From NCBI GenBank assembly GCA_937132085.1, contig CAKZNV010000048.1, forward strand, positions 1 through 48,003: 48,003 bases of DNA, written 5' to 3'. Positions 1 through 7,513 of this stretch are shown here, in pieces (within the stretch, counting starts at the first letter, position 1; each line of letters opens with the position of its first letter). Made by a program: the position numbers and the translations under genes. Under the pieces are notes generated by a model. That model was given only the letters and a program-made list of their open reading frames with translations. It did no database searches and was not told the DNA's origin. The stretch comes from an uncultured Rubritalea sp. Lineage in GTDB: Bacteria; Verrucomicrobiota; Verrucomicrobiia; Verrucomicrobiales; Akkermansiaceae.

Positions 1-14
1 TAACAACCTATATT

Positions 15-902
15 ATGAAACATATTATCGCATCTAGCCTAGTAGCTAGCTCATTCTTATTCACCTCATGTGGTGACAAAAAAGTCGTTGAATCCAAAGC
101 CGACGCAGCAGTAGCAGAGTCAGTAGCAGAGACTACTCCAGTAGAAGCAGCTCAAAACTGGCAAAAAGATCTCACTGGTGGCCAAGTTTCTAACCTCTGG
201 AGCTCACTTTCAGCAGATTACCAAAGCGATCTCAACAAGCTAGCGAACAACCTTGGTGATAAAGTAGACAGTGAAGTTTACAATGAAGCAATGACCACTC
301 TTGGTTCTGTTTCTAACTTGCTCAAAAGCAAGAAGACAATGATCCTCGAAATCTTAAAAGACAATGCACCAGAAGGCAAAGAAGATGACCTTGCTAAAAT
401 TGAGCAAAGCTATGATTCAATCGTTGGTATCATCAACACTATCGCTACTTCAGATGCAAAAACTACTGAAGGCTTGAAAAGCATGGACCTCGGCAAACTC
501 CTCGGAGACCTACAGGGACACACTAAGGAACTATCTAAGCTATCATCACTTGCTGGTGACAAATTTAAGAAGTTTCAGGAAGTTAAATTCAGCCTCGTTT
601 CTGAGTCTGGTGACTCTGCAGCAATCAACGTAACATCTGAAGGCAACGATAAGGAAGTCAAACTCATCAAAAAAGATGGTAACTGGCTTCCAGAAGACAT
701 GGTCAACAAATGGCCTGAGATGATGGTAGAAGCGAATAAAGCGATCGCTGAAATCGGCGATATGAAGCCAGAACAAAAACAACAAGCACTCATGGGACTC
801 ATGATGCTGAAGTCTACTGTTCAGAGTCTTGAAAAAGCTAAAACTAAAGAAGACATGATGCAAACCGTTCAAGGTCTCATGGGTATGTTCGGAATGAAAT
901 AA
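15..902 (+). CDS. Putative lipoprotein of unknown function
   Basis: A 295-residue protein with a lipoprotein signal peptide: a hydrophobic stretch at residues 4-17 followed by a lipobox ending in Cys19 (FTSC), so it is probably lipid-anchored in the envelope. The mature part is mostly helical and rich in Lys, Asp, Glu and Ala. Residues of about 195-235 read like a compact beta-rich module (alternating hydrophobic strands ending in KKDGNWLPEDM), reminiscent of the small folds found in secreted DUF-type proteins, but I do not recognise the family. A clear intrinsic terminator follows, so it is the end of its transcription unit. The ATG follows an A/C-rich leader without a Shine-Dalgarno site. 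The start is inside the window, but any upstream gene is not visible. Confidence 0.8.
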   Translation: MKHIIASSLVASSFLFTSCGDKKVVESKADAAVAESVAETTPVEAAQNWQKDLTGGQVSNLWSSLSADYQSDLNKLANNLGDKVDSEVYNEAMTTLGSVSNLLKSKKTMILEILKDNAPEGKEDDLAKIEQSYDSIVGIINTIATSDAKTTEGLKSMDLGKLLGDLQGHTKELSKLSSLAGDKFKKFQEVKFSLVSESGDSAAINVTSEGNDKEVKLIKKDGNWLPEDMVNKWPEMMVEANKAIAEIGDMKPEQKQQALMGLMMLKSTVQSLEKAKTKEDMMQTVQGLMGMFGMK

Positions 903-931
903 TCCCTGCATCAAACATCTTTAAACAATCT

Positions 932-959
932 AAAAGCCAGAGCTTGCTCTGGCTTTTTT
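932..959 (+). terminator. Intrinsic terminator after the lipoprotein gene
   Basis: A near-perfect hairpin (AAAAGCCAGA pairing with TCTGGCTTTT around a GCTTGC loop) runs directly into a T tract about 30 bases after the stop codon of the lipoprotein gene. Confidence 0.9.
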
Positions 960-1026
960 CGTTATCAATCGACCTGCCCTTTTTATCCTAGCTCCTGCGA
1001 GCTTAAATTGTTAGGTATGTATCAAT

Positions 1027-1506
1027 ATGAAAAAGTTACTTATTATACTGATCCTTGTTGGAGCTTGGGTCTTTTATTATACGCGTCCTGTAGAGGATCT
1101 TGGGAAGTTGAAGGAGCCTATTGTTGAGGCATTGATCGAAGAAAATGAGGATCTTCGATTTCGTAGTGTTCTTGAGCTAAAAGATACCGCACCTATTTCA
1201 GAAAACGAGATTTGGCTGAGAAGTAGAACCGTTTCAGATCTCGACGCTACCTTGAGTGAGATTAGTGAATCGATTAATAAGGTCCTTACTGAGAAAGGCT
1301 TTAAGAAGGTCACCGAGGCTGAAGCGAAAGCATGGAAGCTGGATTTCTTTAAGTATACAGCAAAGAACAAGGAGAATAAGAAGCTACTGATGGCGAATGA
1401 TAAAATTCTAGGCCTCTATGATATCACTGTGAATAATCAGACTGGTGGAGGATCTATTATTAAGATCAAGTTTCACTCCAAAAAGATCAGTGAGATAGGA
1501 AAGTGA
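1027..1506 (+). CDS. Hypothetical protein with an N-terminal membrane anchor
   Basis: A 159-residue protein. Residues 3-19 form a single hydrophobic segment followed by a positively charged turn (YYTRP), which fits an uncleaved anchor or a signal peptide. The rest is a charged soluble domain with strongly amphipathic helices (residues 25-100) and a C-terminal strand region (residues 120-155) rich in Lys and Gly. I do not recognise the family. It lies 28 bases before the next gene on the same strand and may be co-transcribed with it. No Shine-Dalgarno site is visible before the ATG. Confidence 0.7.
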   Translation: MKKLLIILILVGAWVFYYTRPVEDLGKLKEPIVEALIEENEDLRFRSVLELKDTAPISENEIWLRSRTVSDLDATLSEISESINKVLTEKGFKKVTEAEAKAWKLDFFKYTAKNKENKKLLMANDKILGLYDITVNNQTGGGSIIKIKFHSKKISEIGK

Positions 1507-1533
1507 ATTGTTTAGATTGAGTTCTGATTCGAG

Positions 1534-2148
1534 ATGGGTTTTAGTTCCTATAGACAACTAATGAAGACTATGGTGAATGGAAAATTAATGCAGTTTTTGA
1601 AGAATAGATATGTAATCTCTGGAACGAATTCTGCCGCAGAATCTGCAGAATCAGTAGGATCAAAAGAAGCAGCAGTTGAAGCGCCAGAAGCTATCGTTGA
1701 AACTGCTATCGCTGCAGAAGTAAATGTAGAGCCTAACCTAGAGCCAGAGCCTAAAGTAATTGCCAAACAAGCTGAGCCATGTGATACCTGCGGCTATAGC
1801 TATGGCTGGTGGGTCATGCTCGGTGATAACCGTGTTGCGTCTTTAGAGTTCCGCTGTGTTCTAGAGGACTCAGTGCATTTGTATGCTGTGATTGTGCTCG
1901 ATAAAAAATTCTTCGACATCAATCTCGATCCAGCAAAGTGGGCTAAGCCCGAAGTGATTCTACAGAGTCGATATTCGAAAGACTACAAAAAGGCAGGATT
2001 AGAAATGGCACCTGTAGGCAAAGATATGATTGTTGTTCAGAACTTAGTAGTGCCTAAAGAAAATCTAAAAAGACAAGCCGATAGAATCACCGCATTCCAC
2101 GATGAACTTCTACAGAAAGCTTCCAAGACTGAAGTCGTTCATAATTAG
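1534..2148 (+). CDS. Hypothetical protein with acidic linker and CxxC motif
   Basis: A 204-residue protein of unknown family. The first 30 residues are basic. Residues about 33-77 form a low-complexity linker rich in Ala, Glu, Val and Pro. A compact C-terminal domain then begins with a Cys pair (CDTC, residues 83-86) followed by an aromatic run (YSYGWW) and several predicted strands (DSVHLYAVIVLDKKFFDI). In-frame ATG codons at 1561 and 1588 could be the true start, and no Shine-Dalgarno site decides between them. It lies 24 bases upstream of the JetD-like gene, so the two are probably co-transcribed. It does not look like JetA, JetB or JetC. Confidence 0.65.
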   Translation: MGFSSYRQLMKTMVNGKLMQFLKNRYVISGTNSAAESAESVGSKEAAVEAPEAIVETAIAAEVNVEPNLEPEPKVIAKQAEPCDTCGYSYGWWVMLGDNRVASLEFRCVLEDSVHLYAVIVLDKKFFDINLDPAKWAKPEVILQSRYSKDYKKAGLEMAPVGKDMIVVQNLVVPKENLKRQADRITAFHDELLQKASKTEVVHN

Positions 2149-2172
2149 TCAAATTCACTAAACTCCACCCCA

Positions 2173-3459
2173 ATGTCTCGAATTACTCAAGCTGTTGTCC
2201 GTGTTGCCAATGTCCTTGTAGATAAGTTAGAGCGGACTGCTGGGTTTGTGAATCATTGCTGGAAGCGAAACCCTAGCTGGGGCTATGAGCTTATTTTACA
2301 GCTGGCGAATGCACATGAAGGTGAGGATCGCGTTTTAGCTGAACGATTTCTCAATGAAGCTGAGGTAGCTGGTTGGCTTTTGATTAAAAGGCATCGTTAC
2401 AGTGCTGTCCCTGAGAAACTGGCGTTAGTTTGTAGTGATGAGGCCATTCTGTATGAGTCACTTTATTCTCTCACAAATCGACGATCTCCTAGAGACAGAA
2501 GAACTGAATTAGCCCAGATTTTCACTGAGTATGCAGGACTGAAAACTACTCGATGTGAGACAGAACATAATCGCCACTCGATCTACGGAGAGCTGTGGGT
2601 GAACTTTTGTCAACGTTATGCAGATCAATTGACTACACTAGATGAATCAAAGTTACTTTGTCGTGGACTTAAGTTAGTGCAGCTAGAAGAGCTATTGAAC
2701 GATGTCTTTCAGCTACTGCATGCAGATCAAGCATCCCATTTGAGAGAGGCCAGCACATTATATTTAGGCGACTCTAAGAAGCTGGAAACAAATCAAACAG
2801 TCTATCTGAAGTGGCTAGCTGAGATTACAGGAGGAAGGATTACAAGCTTCGATGACTTAGGGATTCAAGATAAGCACCGGACTATTACTTTGTGGGGAAA
2901 CTGGACTTTGAAGTTTGATTCAAAAGAGAACAAACTTTGTGAGCTAGGAAACTTTGAATTACCACTGCGTATTAGTCAGCGAGATATTTCTACAGCTACT
3001 CTCAGACACCCTGACATCCCAGTAATTACTGTGGAGAATAAAGAATCTCTGGAGAGCTGGGCGCTGGCTAAACCTAATGCATTATTGATATCAAGTGGTG
3101 AACTTGGTGGGTTTTCACATAGTGCAGTGATCGATTTTATAAAGTCATTACCAAGTTCTCTTAGACTATTCCACTGGGGCGATACTGACCCCGCTGGTTT
3201 TTCTATTCTAGCCTCACTCCGAGAGAGATCTGGACGAATGATTGAATCGATAGGAATGGAGTATGTAGCTGAAATATCAAATAATTCGGTAAACCCAGAA
3301 ACCTTATCAAATTTGGAACGTCAAGAAATAACGAGGCTGTTAGAGTCGAGATTCATTACGGAATCTGAGCGTAACTCTCTAAGTGAAATGCTTGAAGCTG
3401 ATAGTAAAGGTAGTTTCGAACAAGAAGGACGATCAATCCCCCAGTTACCGAACTCTTAA
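2173..3459 (+). CDS. Solitary JetD-like (DUF2220) Toprim-fold protein
   Basis: A 428-residue protein whose C-terminal part (about residues 275-420) matches the DUF2220 domain of JetD, the nuclease subunit of Wadjet plasmid-defence systems. Visible motifs are VENK with Glu288, a GGF segment near residue 312, FHWGDTDPAGF with Asp337 and Asp339 (the Toprim Glu...AspxAsp metal site shared with Spo11/TopoVI-A), and a C-terminal LL...E...FEQEG tail (around 415-420). The N-terminal 250 residues are helical and charged and may be the DNA- or partner-binding half. In known Wadjet operons JetD sits with JetA, JetB and the SMC-like JetC; none of these is present here. A terminator-like hairpin follows. 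The family call is from recalled motifs; nuclease activity and a defence role are inferred. Confidence 0.7.
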   Translation: MSRITQAVVRVANVLVDKLERTAGFVNHCWKRNPSWGYELILQLANAHEGEDRVLAERFLNEAEVAGWLLIKRHRYSAVPEKLALVCSDEAILYESLYSLTNRRSPRDRRTELAQIFTEYAGLKTTRCETEHNRHSIYGELWVNFCQRYADQLTTLDESKLLCRGLKLVQLEELLNDVFQLLHADQASHLREASTLYLGDSKKLETNQTVYLKWLAEITGGRITSFDDLGIQDKHRTITLWGNWTLKFDSKENKLCELGNFELPLRISQRDISTATLRHPDIPVITVENKESLESWALAKPNALLISSGELGGFSHSAVIDFIKSLPSSLRLFHWGDTDPAGFSILASLRERSGRMIESIGMEYVAEISNNSVNPETLSNLERQEITRLLESRFITESERNSLSEMLEADSKGSFEQEGRSIPQLPNS

Positions 3460-3496
3460 GGTTGCTGATAAATAAATTCATGATTAACCCCTCAAT

Positions 3497-3523
3497 GCCG
3501 AGCCTTCAGCACGGTGTTTTTTT
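3497..3523 (+). terminator. Probable intrinsic terminator after the JetD-like gene
   Basis: An imperfect GC-rich hairpin (CCGAGC / GCACGG, one mismatch, loop CTTCA) followed by a short spacer and a run of seven T, about 40 bases after the stop codon. Confidence 0.6.
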
Positions 3524-3529
3524 GTGGGA

Positions 3530-3720
3530 CGGATCCTAGGGGGCAAACCCTAGGCTTTGCACATCAGATCCCTTCAGGATCGCCAGCATGATGAATATTA
3601 GAGACGAGGAATATAACATCCATCCATTTAGATCGCCCATTCAGAGCTTACTCTATTCTATGAATTCATTTCCTAGGGCGTTGCCCTAGGCTATCATAGA
3701 TCACACCGTTGGTGTCACCA
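3530..3720. repeat. Cluster of small perfect hairpins in a gene-free stretch
   Basis: Most of the gene-free 3460-3781 interval is made of short inverted repeats with tiny loops: CCTAGGG/CCCTAGG at 3535-3554, GATCC-CTTCA-GGATC at 3567-3581, CCTAGGGC-GTT-GCCCTAGG at 3672-3690 and ACACC-GTT-GGTGT at 3703-3715. The CCTAGGG stem occurs twice. No coding potential is evident. The pattern suggests decayed REP-like or miniature mobile elements. Confidence 0.7.
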
Positions 3721-3723
3721 TCC

Positions 3724-3779
3724 AACCTAACAACCTAACAACCTAACAACCTAACAACCTAACAACCTAACAACCTAAC
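3724..3779. repeat. Tandem repeat, seven perfect copies of AACCTAAC
   Basis: Seven uninterrupted copies of the 8-bp unit AACCTAAC. The array ends two bases from the stop codon of the minus-strand chitinase-like gene, so on that strand it reads GTTAGGTT directly after the stop. Uninterrupted 8-mers suggest recent slippage. Confidence 0.95.
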
Positions 3780-3781
3780 AC

Positions 3782-4696
3782 CTATTTAACCACCTCATCA
3801 ATGGCCTTAAGTAGCGAATGCTTTGCATTGAGTTGATTCGCGTCTTGCGAGAGTTCCCAGATCATTACTCCACCACAGGAGATCAAGGCTAGCTTGGTTT
3901 TCTTTTGGATCATTGCAGTGCCGTTGTAGTGGATTTCTCCTACTAGGTCTTTGCTATGTGCTGCAGGGTCTTTTGCTAAAAGAGCTTTGTAACTCATGTA
4001 GGGGCTGCGTCCGTAGAATGGCAGGCCTAGGATTACTTTCTCTGCTGGGCAGCCGCGTTGTTTCCAGTAGTGGATGGATTTTACAGCTTGTTCATAGCTG
4101 CCGTGGTCTTTCCCATCGTAGGCCATGATATTTAGCATGTCGATGTGAGCGAAGACTTCTTTGCTTATCCCCTCGCCTGTCTTGCCATACGAGACTACCG
4201 CGGTGGAGAGGAACTTTTTCTCCTTCTTCAGCTCTACCGATAATTCAGTCATCAAGGCTGCAAAATGTATCGCTGACTTACCTTGGTCTGGGTATTCCCA
4301 ATCCATGTCTACCCCGTCTAGCTTGTAGGTTTTCACTAGCTTCATGACCTCTTTGATAAATTTAGCTCTACCCTCTACAGTGCTGGCGAATTTCTCAAAT
4401 GCGCTGTCATCACCTTTATTCCAGCCACCAACTGCAATACCTACCTTAACTTTGTGTTGATGGGCTTGCTTGACGATCTGTTTGAGCTTCTCAGGATTCG
4501 GTAATGGCTTGAGTGATCCGTCTGGGTGTGGCTGGGCGAAGCTATAGTTGATGTGAGTGAGTTTGGCGTAGTCGAGATGTTCGATACTTCCCCAGGCTGC
4601 TTGATAGCCGATGACTTTGAATTTTTTCTTAGCGTGACTAGTAGCGCTAAGCAGAAAGAAGCAGCTGAAAATGGAGGCTATAAGGAATTTCATCAT
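3782..4696 (-). CDS. Secreted GH18 chitinase-like glycoside hydrolase
   Basis: A single-domain glycoside hydrolase family 18 protein of 304 residues, from the ATG at 4696 or, one codon later, 4693. A cleavable signal peptide (hydrophobic residues 3-18, cleavage near SHA) points to export. The catalytic DxxDxDxE motif is complete, with Glu134 as the expected acid/base. The beta-barrel landmarks follow: INYSFA, GGW, the strand LNIMAYD with its Met/Tyr/Asp, and a late IWELSQD Trp. The likely substrate is chitin or another N-acetylglucosamine polymer, but GH18 also includes non-chitin enzymes. A longer reading from 4732 would put 12 residues before the signal peptide and is less likely. It is transcribed away from the rluA-type gene, and its stop codon abuts the 8-bp tandem repeat. 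Confidence 0.88.
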   Translation of the reverse strand: MMKFLIASIFSCFFLLSATSHAKKKFKVIGYQAAWGSIEHLDYAKLTHINYSFAQPHPDGSLKPLPNPEKLKQIVKQAHQHKVKVGIAVGGWNKGDDSAFEKFASTVEGRAKFIKEVMKLVKTYKLDGVDMDWEYPDQGKSAIHFAALMTELSVELKKEKKFLSTAVVSYGKTGEGISKEVFAHIDMLNIMAYDGKDHGSYEQAVKSIHYWKQRGCPAEKVILGLPFYGRSPYMSYKALLAKDPAAHSKDLVGEIHYNGTAMIQKKTKLALISCGGVMIWELSQDANQLNAKHSLLKAIDEVVK

Positions 4697-4809
4697 GATG
4701 AATACTGATAGCACAAATTCAGCTAAACACACATTCTTAAAGCACCAGAGATAAGTCTCGTAATTTACCAGTAATATGAGCAGGCTTCTCTAAAGAAAGA
4801 AGCAACACT

Positions 4810-5544
4810 ATGTCACACCAAAATAAACAATTCAAACGTCCGCCAAAGAAGTATGCACCGAAAGGTCTAACCATCGTCTATGAGGACAGAGACATTATTT
4901 TCGTGGATAAGGAAGCTGGACTTCTGACGATGGGAAATGAGAAAGAGGCTATCCGCACTGCTCATAATAACCTCACAGGCTACGTGTCTAAGGGAAACCC
5001 TAAATCACCGCACCGTGTATTCATCGTGCACAGACTGGATCGTGAAACTTCTGGTATTCTGGTGTTTGCTAAATCAACTGAGACAAAGACGTATTTGCAG
5101 TCTGAGTGGTCTAATTTCCAAAAAACCTATTATGCCGTCGTGCATGGTAAGTTGCCTAAACAAGAAGGAACAATCAGTTCTTACCTAGTAGAGAAAGGCG
5201 TTCACAAGATGTATTCTGCCAGTAATGCAGAACAACGCAAAGAAGGTAAACTCTCCGAGACAGCCTACAAAGTCATCCAACAAAATGATGAGTATAGCTT
5301 AGTAGAACTCAACATTCTCACTGGAAGAAAGCACCAAATCCGTGTCCATATGGCCGATCTAGGCTGCCCAGTGCTAGGCGACAAAAAGTATGGTAACGAC
5401 GGCAAAGGAGAAAAAGGAGTCAAACGCCTAGCCCTCCATGCTGCTAAACTAAGCATCAAGCACCCATTCTCAAAAGCTGATCTAGTCGTAGAGGCGCCTG
5501 TTCCTGGATACTTCTACAAAGTGACGAAGGAACTTAGATCTTAA
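4810..5544 (+). CDS. RluA-family RNA pseudouridine synthase
   Basis: A 244-residue enzyme that isomerises uridine to pseudouridine in rRNA or tRNA. The family's catalytic motif HRLDRETSG lies at residues 74-82, with Asp77 as the nucleophile, and the second conserved element TGRKHQIRVH is at 172-181, followed by GCPVLGDKKYG. There is no S4 domain: the N-terminal 20 residues are basic and short, so it is a compact single-domain member (RluA/RluC/RluD/TruC group). The target uridine cannot be inferred. It is divergent from the chitinase-like gene, with no obvious Shine-Dalgarno site. Simple TAGTTAG repeats begin just after the stop. Confidence 0.9.
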   Translation: MSHQNKQFKRPPKKYAPKGLTIVYEDRDIIFVDKEAGLLTMGNEKEAIRTAHNNLTGYVSKGNPKSPHRVFIVHRLDRETSGILVFAKSTETKTYLQSEWSNFQKTYYAVVHGKLPKQEGTISSYLVEKGVHKMYSASNAEQRKEGKLSETAYKVIQQNDEYSLVELNILTGRKHQIRVHMADLGCPVLGDKKYGNDGKGEKGVKRLALHAAKLSIKHPFSKADLVVEAPVPGYFYKVTKELRS

Positions 5545-5582
5545 TTCAGTAGTTAGTATAAAGTAGTTAGTAGTTAGCTGCT

Positions 5583-5633
5583 CCAGCATGCTGGTTCCGT
5601 GCTATTTCGTGCTATTCCGCTAGCGAAAGCTAG
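5583..5633. repeat. Dispersed intergenic repeat, copy 1
   Basis: About 50 bases starting with the palindrome CCAGCATGCTGG, then two CGTGCTATT units, then a GCTAGC-GAAA-GCTAG hairpin. A close match lies in inverted orientation at 7393-7442. Immediately before it (about 5549-5577) are heptamers TAGTTAG, and after it more small hairpins (for example TGGAGC-AAC-GCTCCA at 5707-5721). No gene is seen between 5545 and 5786. Confidence 0.85.
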
Positions 5634-5720
5634 TCCCGCAACCGCGGCGATGGTTCAAAACCAAATCACAAGCCACCATGGTGCACCCAACCCTTGCCCA
5701 TTGACTTGGAGCAACGCTCC

Positions 5721-5754
5721 AAAAAAAACTCCCACAGCGAACTGTGAGAGTTTT
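5721..5754 (-). terminator. Intrinsic terminator of the aldolase gene
   Basis: On the minus strand, AAAACTCTCACAG pairs with CTGTGGGAGTTTT around a TTCG loop and runs into a long T tract, about 30 bases after the fba stop codon. Confidence 0.9.
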
Positions 5755-5786
5755 GAAAATTTGACTTGTTAGAGTCTGTAAGAATC

Positions 5787-6815
5787 TTACTTCTTGAAGA
5801 TCGTCTGACCTGTTGAACGTAGGTCGTCACAAGCTTCCTTAAGACGATCACAAACACCTTGCTCACCGAGCTTGATGTATGAACGTGGGTCATACTTGCC
5901 TTTAACACCGACTTCTCCGTCGATCTTAAGAACTGACTCAATGTTCTCACAGATGTGAGTAACGATAGGACGAGTGAATGCATACTGAGTGTCAGTATCG
6001 ATGTTCATTTTCACTACACCGTAGTCGAGTGTCTCGCGGATGTCTGAAAGCTCAGATCCTGATCCACCGTGGAATACGAAGTCCATCTCACCTGCTGCAC
6101 CGTGCTTCTCAGTCACTGCTGCTTGACCGTCACGAAGGATAGTCGGCTTTAGCTTAACTGAACCTGGCTTGTATGCACCGTGAACGTTTCCGAATGTAGC
6201 TGCAAACATGAATCTGCCGATAGGAGCGAGTGTCTCGTATACCTGAATCATATCTTCAGTAGTAGTGTAGAGCTTCTCTGCTGGGAGATCTGAAGTGTCG
6301 TGTCCGTCTTCTTCACCACCTACGCAGCCTGCTTCTACTTCGAGAATGATACCGAGTTCAGCACACTCTTTAAGAAGACCTTTTGAGATCTCCATGTTAG
6401 CGTCGAGGTCGATGACTGATCCGTCGAACATGTGTGACTGGAAGAGTGGTCCTTTGCCTTCAGCGATGCGCTCGCGTGAAGCTTCGAGAAGTGGGCGGAG
6501 GAATCCGTCTACTTTCTCTGGGTGACAGTGATCTGTGTGGAGAGCTACGAGGATATCGTATTTCTCAGCGAGTCTGTAGGTAGCCTCTGCGAGAATGATC
6601 GCTCCGTATGCTTCGTCACCTACTGCTAGGCCTGAAGCGAATTTACCACCACCAGTAGATACCTGGATGATACCGTCTGATCCAGCTTCAGCGAATGCCT
6701 TGAGAGCTCCGTTAATAGTTGCTAGTGATGTGATGTTAACTGCTGGGTATGCGTATCCGCCTTTTTGTGCGGCGTCTAACATTTCTGCGTATTGTTGTGG
6801 TGTTGCTACTGGCAT
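5787..6815 (-). CDS. fba: Class II fructose-bisphosphate aldolase
   Basis: A 342-residue zinc-dependent aldolase that splits fructose 1,6-bisphosphate into dihydroxyacetone phosphate and glyceraldehyde 3-phosphate in glycolysis, and joins them in gluconeogenesis. Visible signatures are HTDHC (residues 93-97, catalytic Asp95 and zinc ligand His96), the EAGCVGGEEDG loop (162-171), zinc ligands in FGNVHG (His212) and FHGGSGS (His249), and the NIDTDTQ phosphate-binding segment (271-277). The EEDG loop and overall length fit the type IIA group that includes E. coli FbaA. It is followed by a strong terminator. The upstream DUF3127 gene is about 45 bases away on the same strand, and the two may share a transcript. 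Confidence 0.96.
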   Translation of the reverse strand: MPVATPQQYAEMLDAAQKGGYAYPAVNITSLATINGALKAFAEAGSDGIIQVSTGGGKFASGLAVGDEAYGAIILAEATYRLAEKYDILVALHTDHCHPEKVDGFLRPLLEASRERIAEGKGPLFQSHMFDGSVIDLDANMEISKGLLKECAELGIILEVEAGCVGGEEDGHDTSDLPAEKLYTTTEDMIQVYETLAPIGRFMFAATFGNVHGAYKPGSVKLKPTILRDGQAAVTEKHGAAGEMDFVFHGGSGSELSDIRETLDYGVVKMNIDTDTQYAFTRPIVTHICENIESVLKIDGEVGVKGKYDPRSYIKLGEQGVCDRLKEACDDLRSTGQTIFKK

Positions 6816-6859
6816 AAGTTTGGTTGGTTAATTGTTTGCTTAGTTATTGTTACTACTGA

Positions 6860-7255
6860 TTAAAATGGGATATCGTCGCCACGGAGGTCGTCCATGGATG
6901 GTTCTGGAGATGAGCTATTGCTGAAATCTGGCATATCGTTGCCACTAGCAGCTTGTCCGCCACCGTTGTTGTTTCCGCCGTTGCCACCACCTGCGCCTGC
7001 TTGGATCTTCCAGCAGTTGAGATTGACATAGTATTTGCCATTGTATTCGTTTCCACGGATGTCGAAACTCACTGCAACTTGCTGACCAATAGCATACTGG
7101 TCGAGCTGAGCGCACTTGTCTTTTACTATCTCAAATTTAATGTCTTGTGGGTATTTAGAATCGCCAGTTGTGATGACGAATTCACGCTTAGTAAACCCAC
7201 TACCGAAGGTCTGGGTATCGTTAATGACCTTTATCGTTCCTTGTGCTTCATACAT
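6860..7255 (-). CDS. DUF3127 SSB-like OB-fold protein
   Basis: A 131-residue protein. Residues 1-90 form a compact beta-rich domain (TKREFVI, KFEIVKDKC, VSFDIRGNEYNGKYYVNLNCWKI) that matches the DUF3127 family, which resembles single-stranded DNA-binding OB folds. Residues about 92-115 are a Gly/Asn-rich flexible linker, and the protein ends in an acidic tip DDIPF (127-131) nearly identical to the C-terminal tip by which SSB recruits repair and replication proteins. This supports a role in binding single-stranded nucleic acid and partner proteins, but neither has been shown from the sequence. It lies upstream of fba on the same strand. Confidence 0.85.
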   Translation of the reverse strand: MYEAQGTIKVINDTQTFGSGFTKREFVITTGDSKYPQDIKFEIVKDKCAQLDQYAIGQQVAVSFDIRGNEYNGKYYVNLNCWKIQAGAGGGNGGNNNGGGQAASGNDMPDFSNSSSPEPSMDDLRGDDIPF

Positions 7256-7392
7256 GATGCGAGGGAGTGTGTCGGATAATTATTTGATGTCAATAATGAT
7301 GTGACTGGCTCTTGTCATGATGGGCGCTGCGCTGTGGAAAATGGGAAAGAGAAATTGGAACTTGGAAATGGGTTAGATGGTGATGGTCGATG

Positions 7393-7442
7393 GGCTAGCT
7401 TCGCTAGCGGAATAGCACGGAAAGCACGGAACCAGCATGATG
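7393..7442. repeat. Dispersed intergenic repeat, copy 2 (inverted)
   Basis: The reverse complement of 5583-5633 with few differences: a GCTAGC-TTC-GCTAGC hairpin, two GCACGGAA-type units and CCAGCATGATGG. The two copies face each other and enclose the fba and DUF3127 genes. The sequence just before it (7335-7380) is a degenerate run of GGAAAT/TTGGAA units. Confidence 0.85.
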
Positions 7443-7513
7443 GAACTGAAAATTGAAAACTCCAACCACAGGTGCGGGGGTTGCTTTTGGGTGATCTTCT
7501 GTTAGGGTTTGGC

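Noticed and set aside
546-914. Minus-strand reading frame over the lipoprotein gene
   Set aside because: It is an opposite-strand shadow of a gene with a good lipobox and terminator; the protein sequence is His/Phe-rich and unlike any family.
1534-2148. Interpretation of the 204-residue protein as a JetB-like (DUF4194) subunit
   Set aside because: It has a low-complexity acidic linker and a CxxC motif, and lacks the winged-helix pattern expected of JetB/MukE-type proteins.
3460-3781. CRISPR array or short coding gene in the repeat gap
   Set aside because: The repeats are contiguous 8-mers without spacers, and no frame longer than noise is open.
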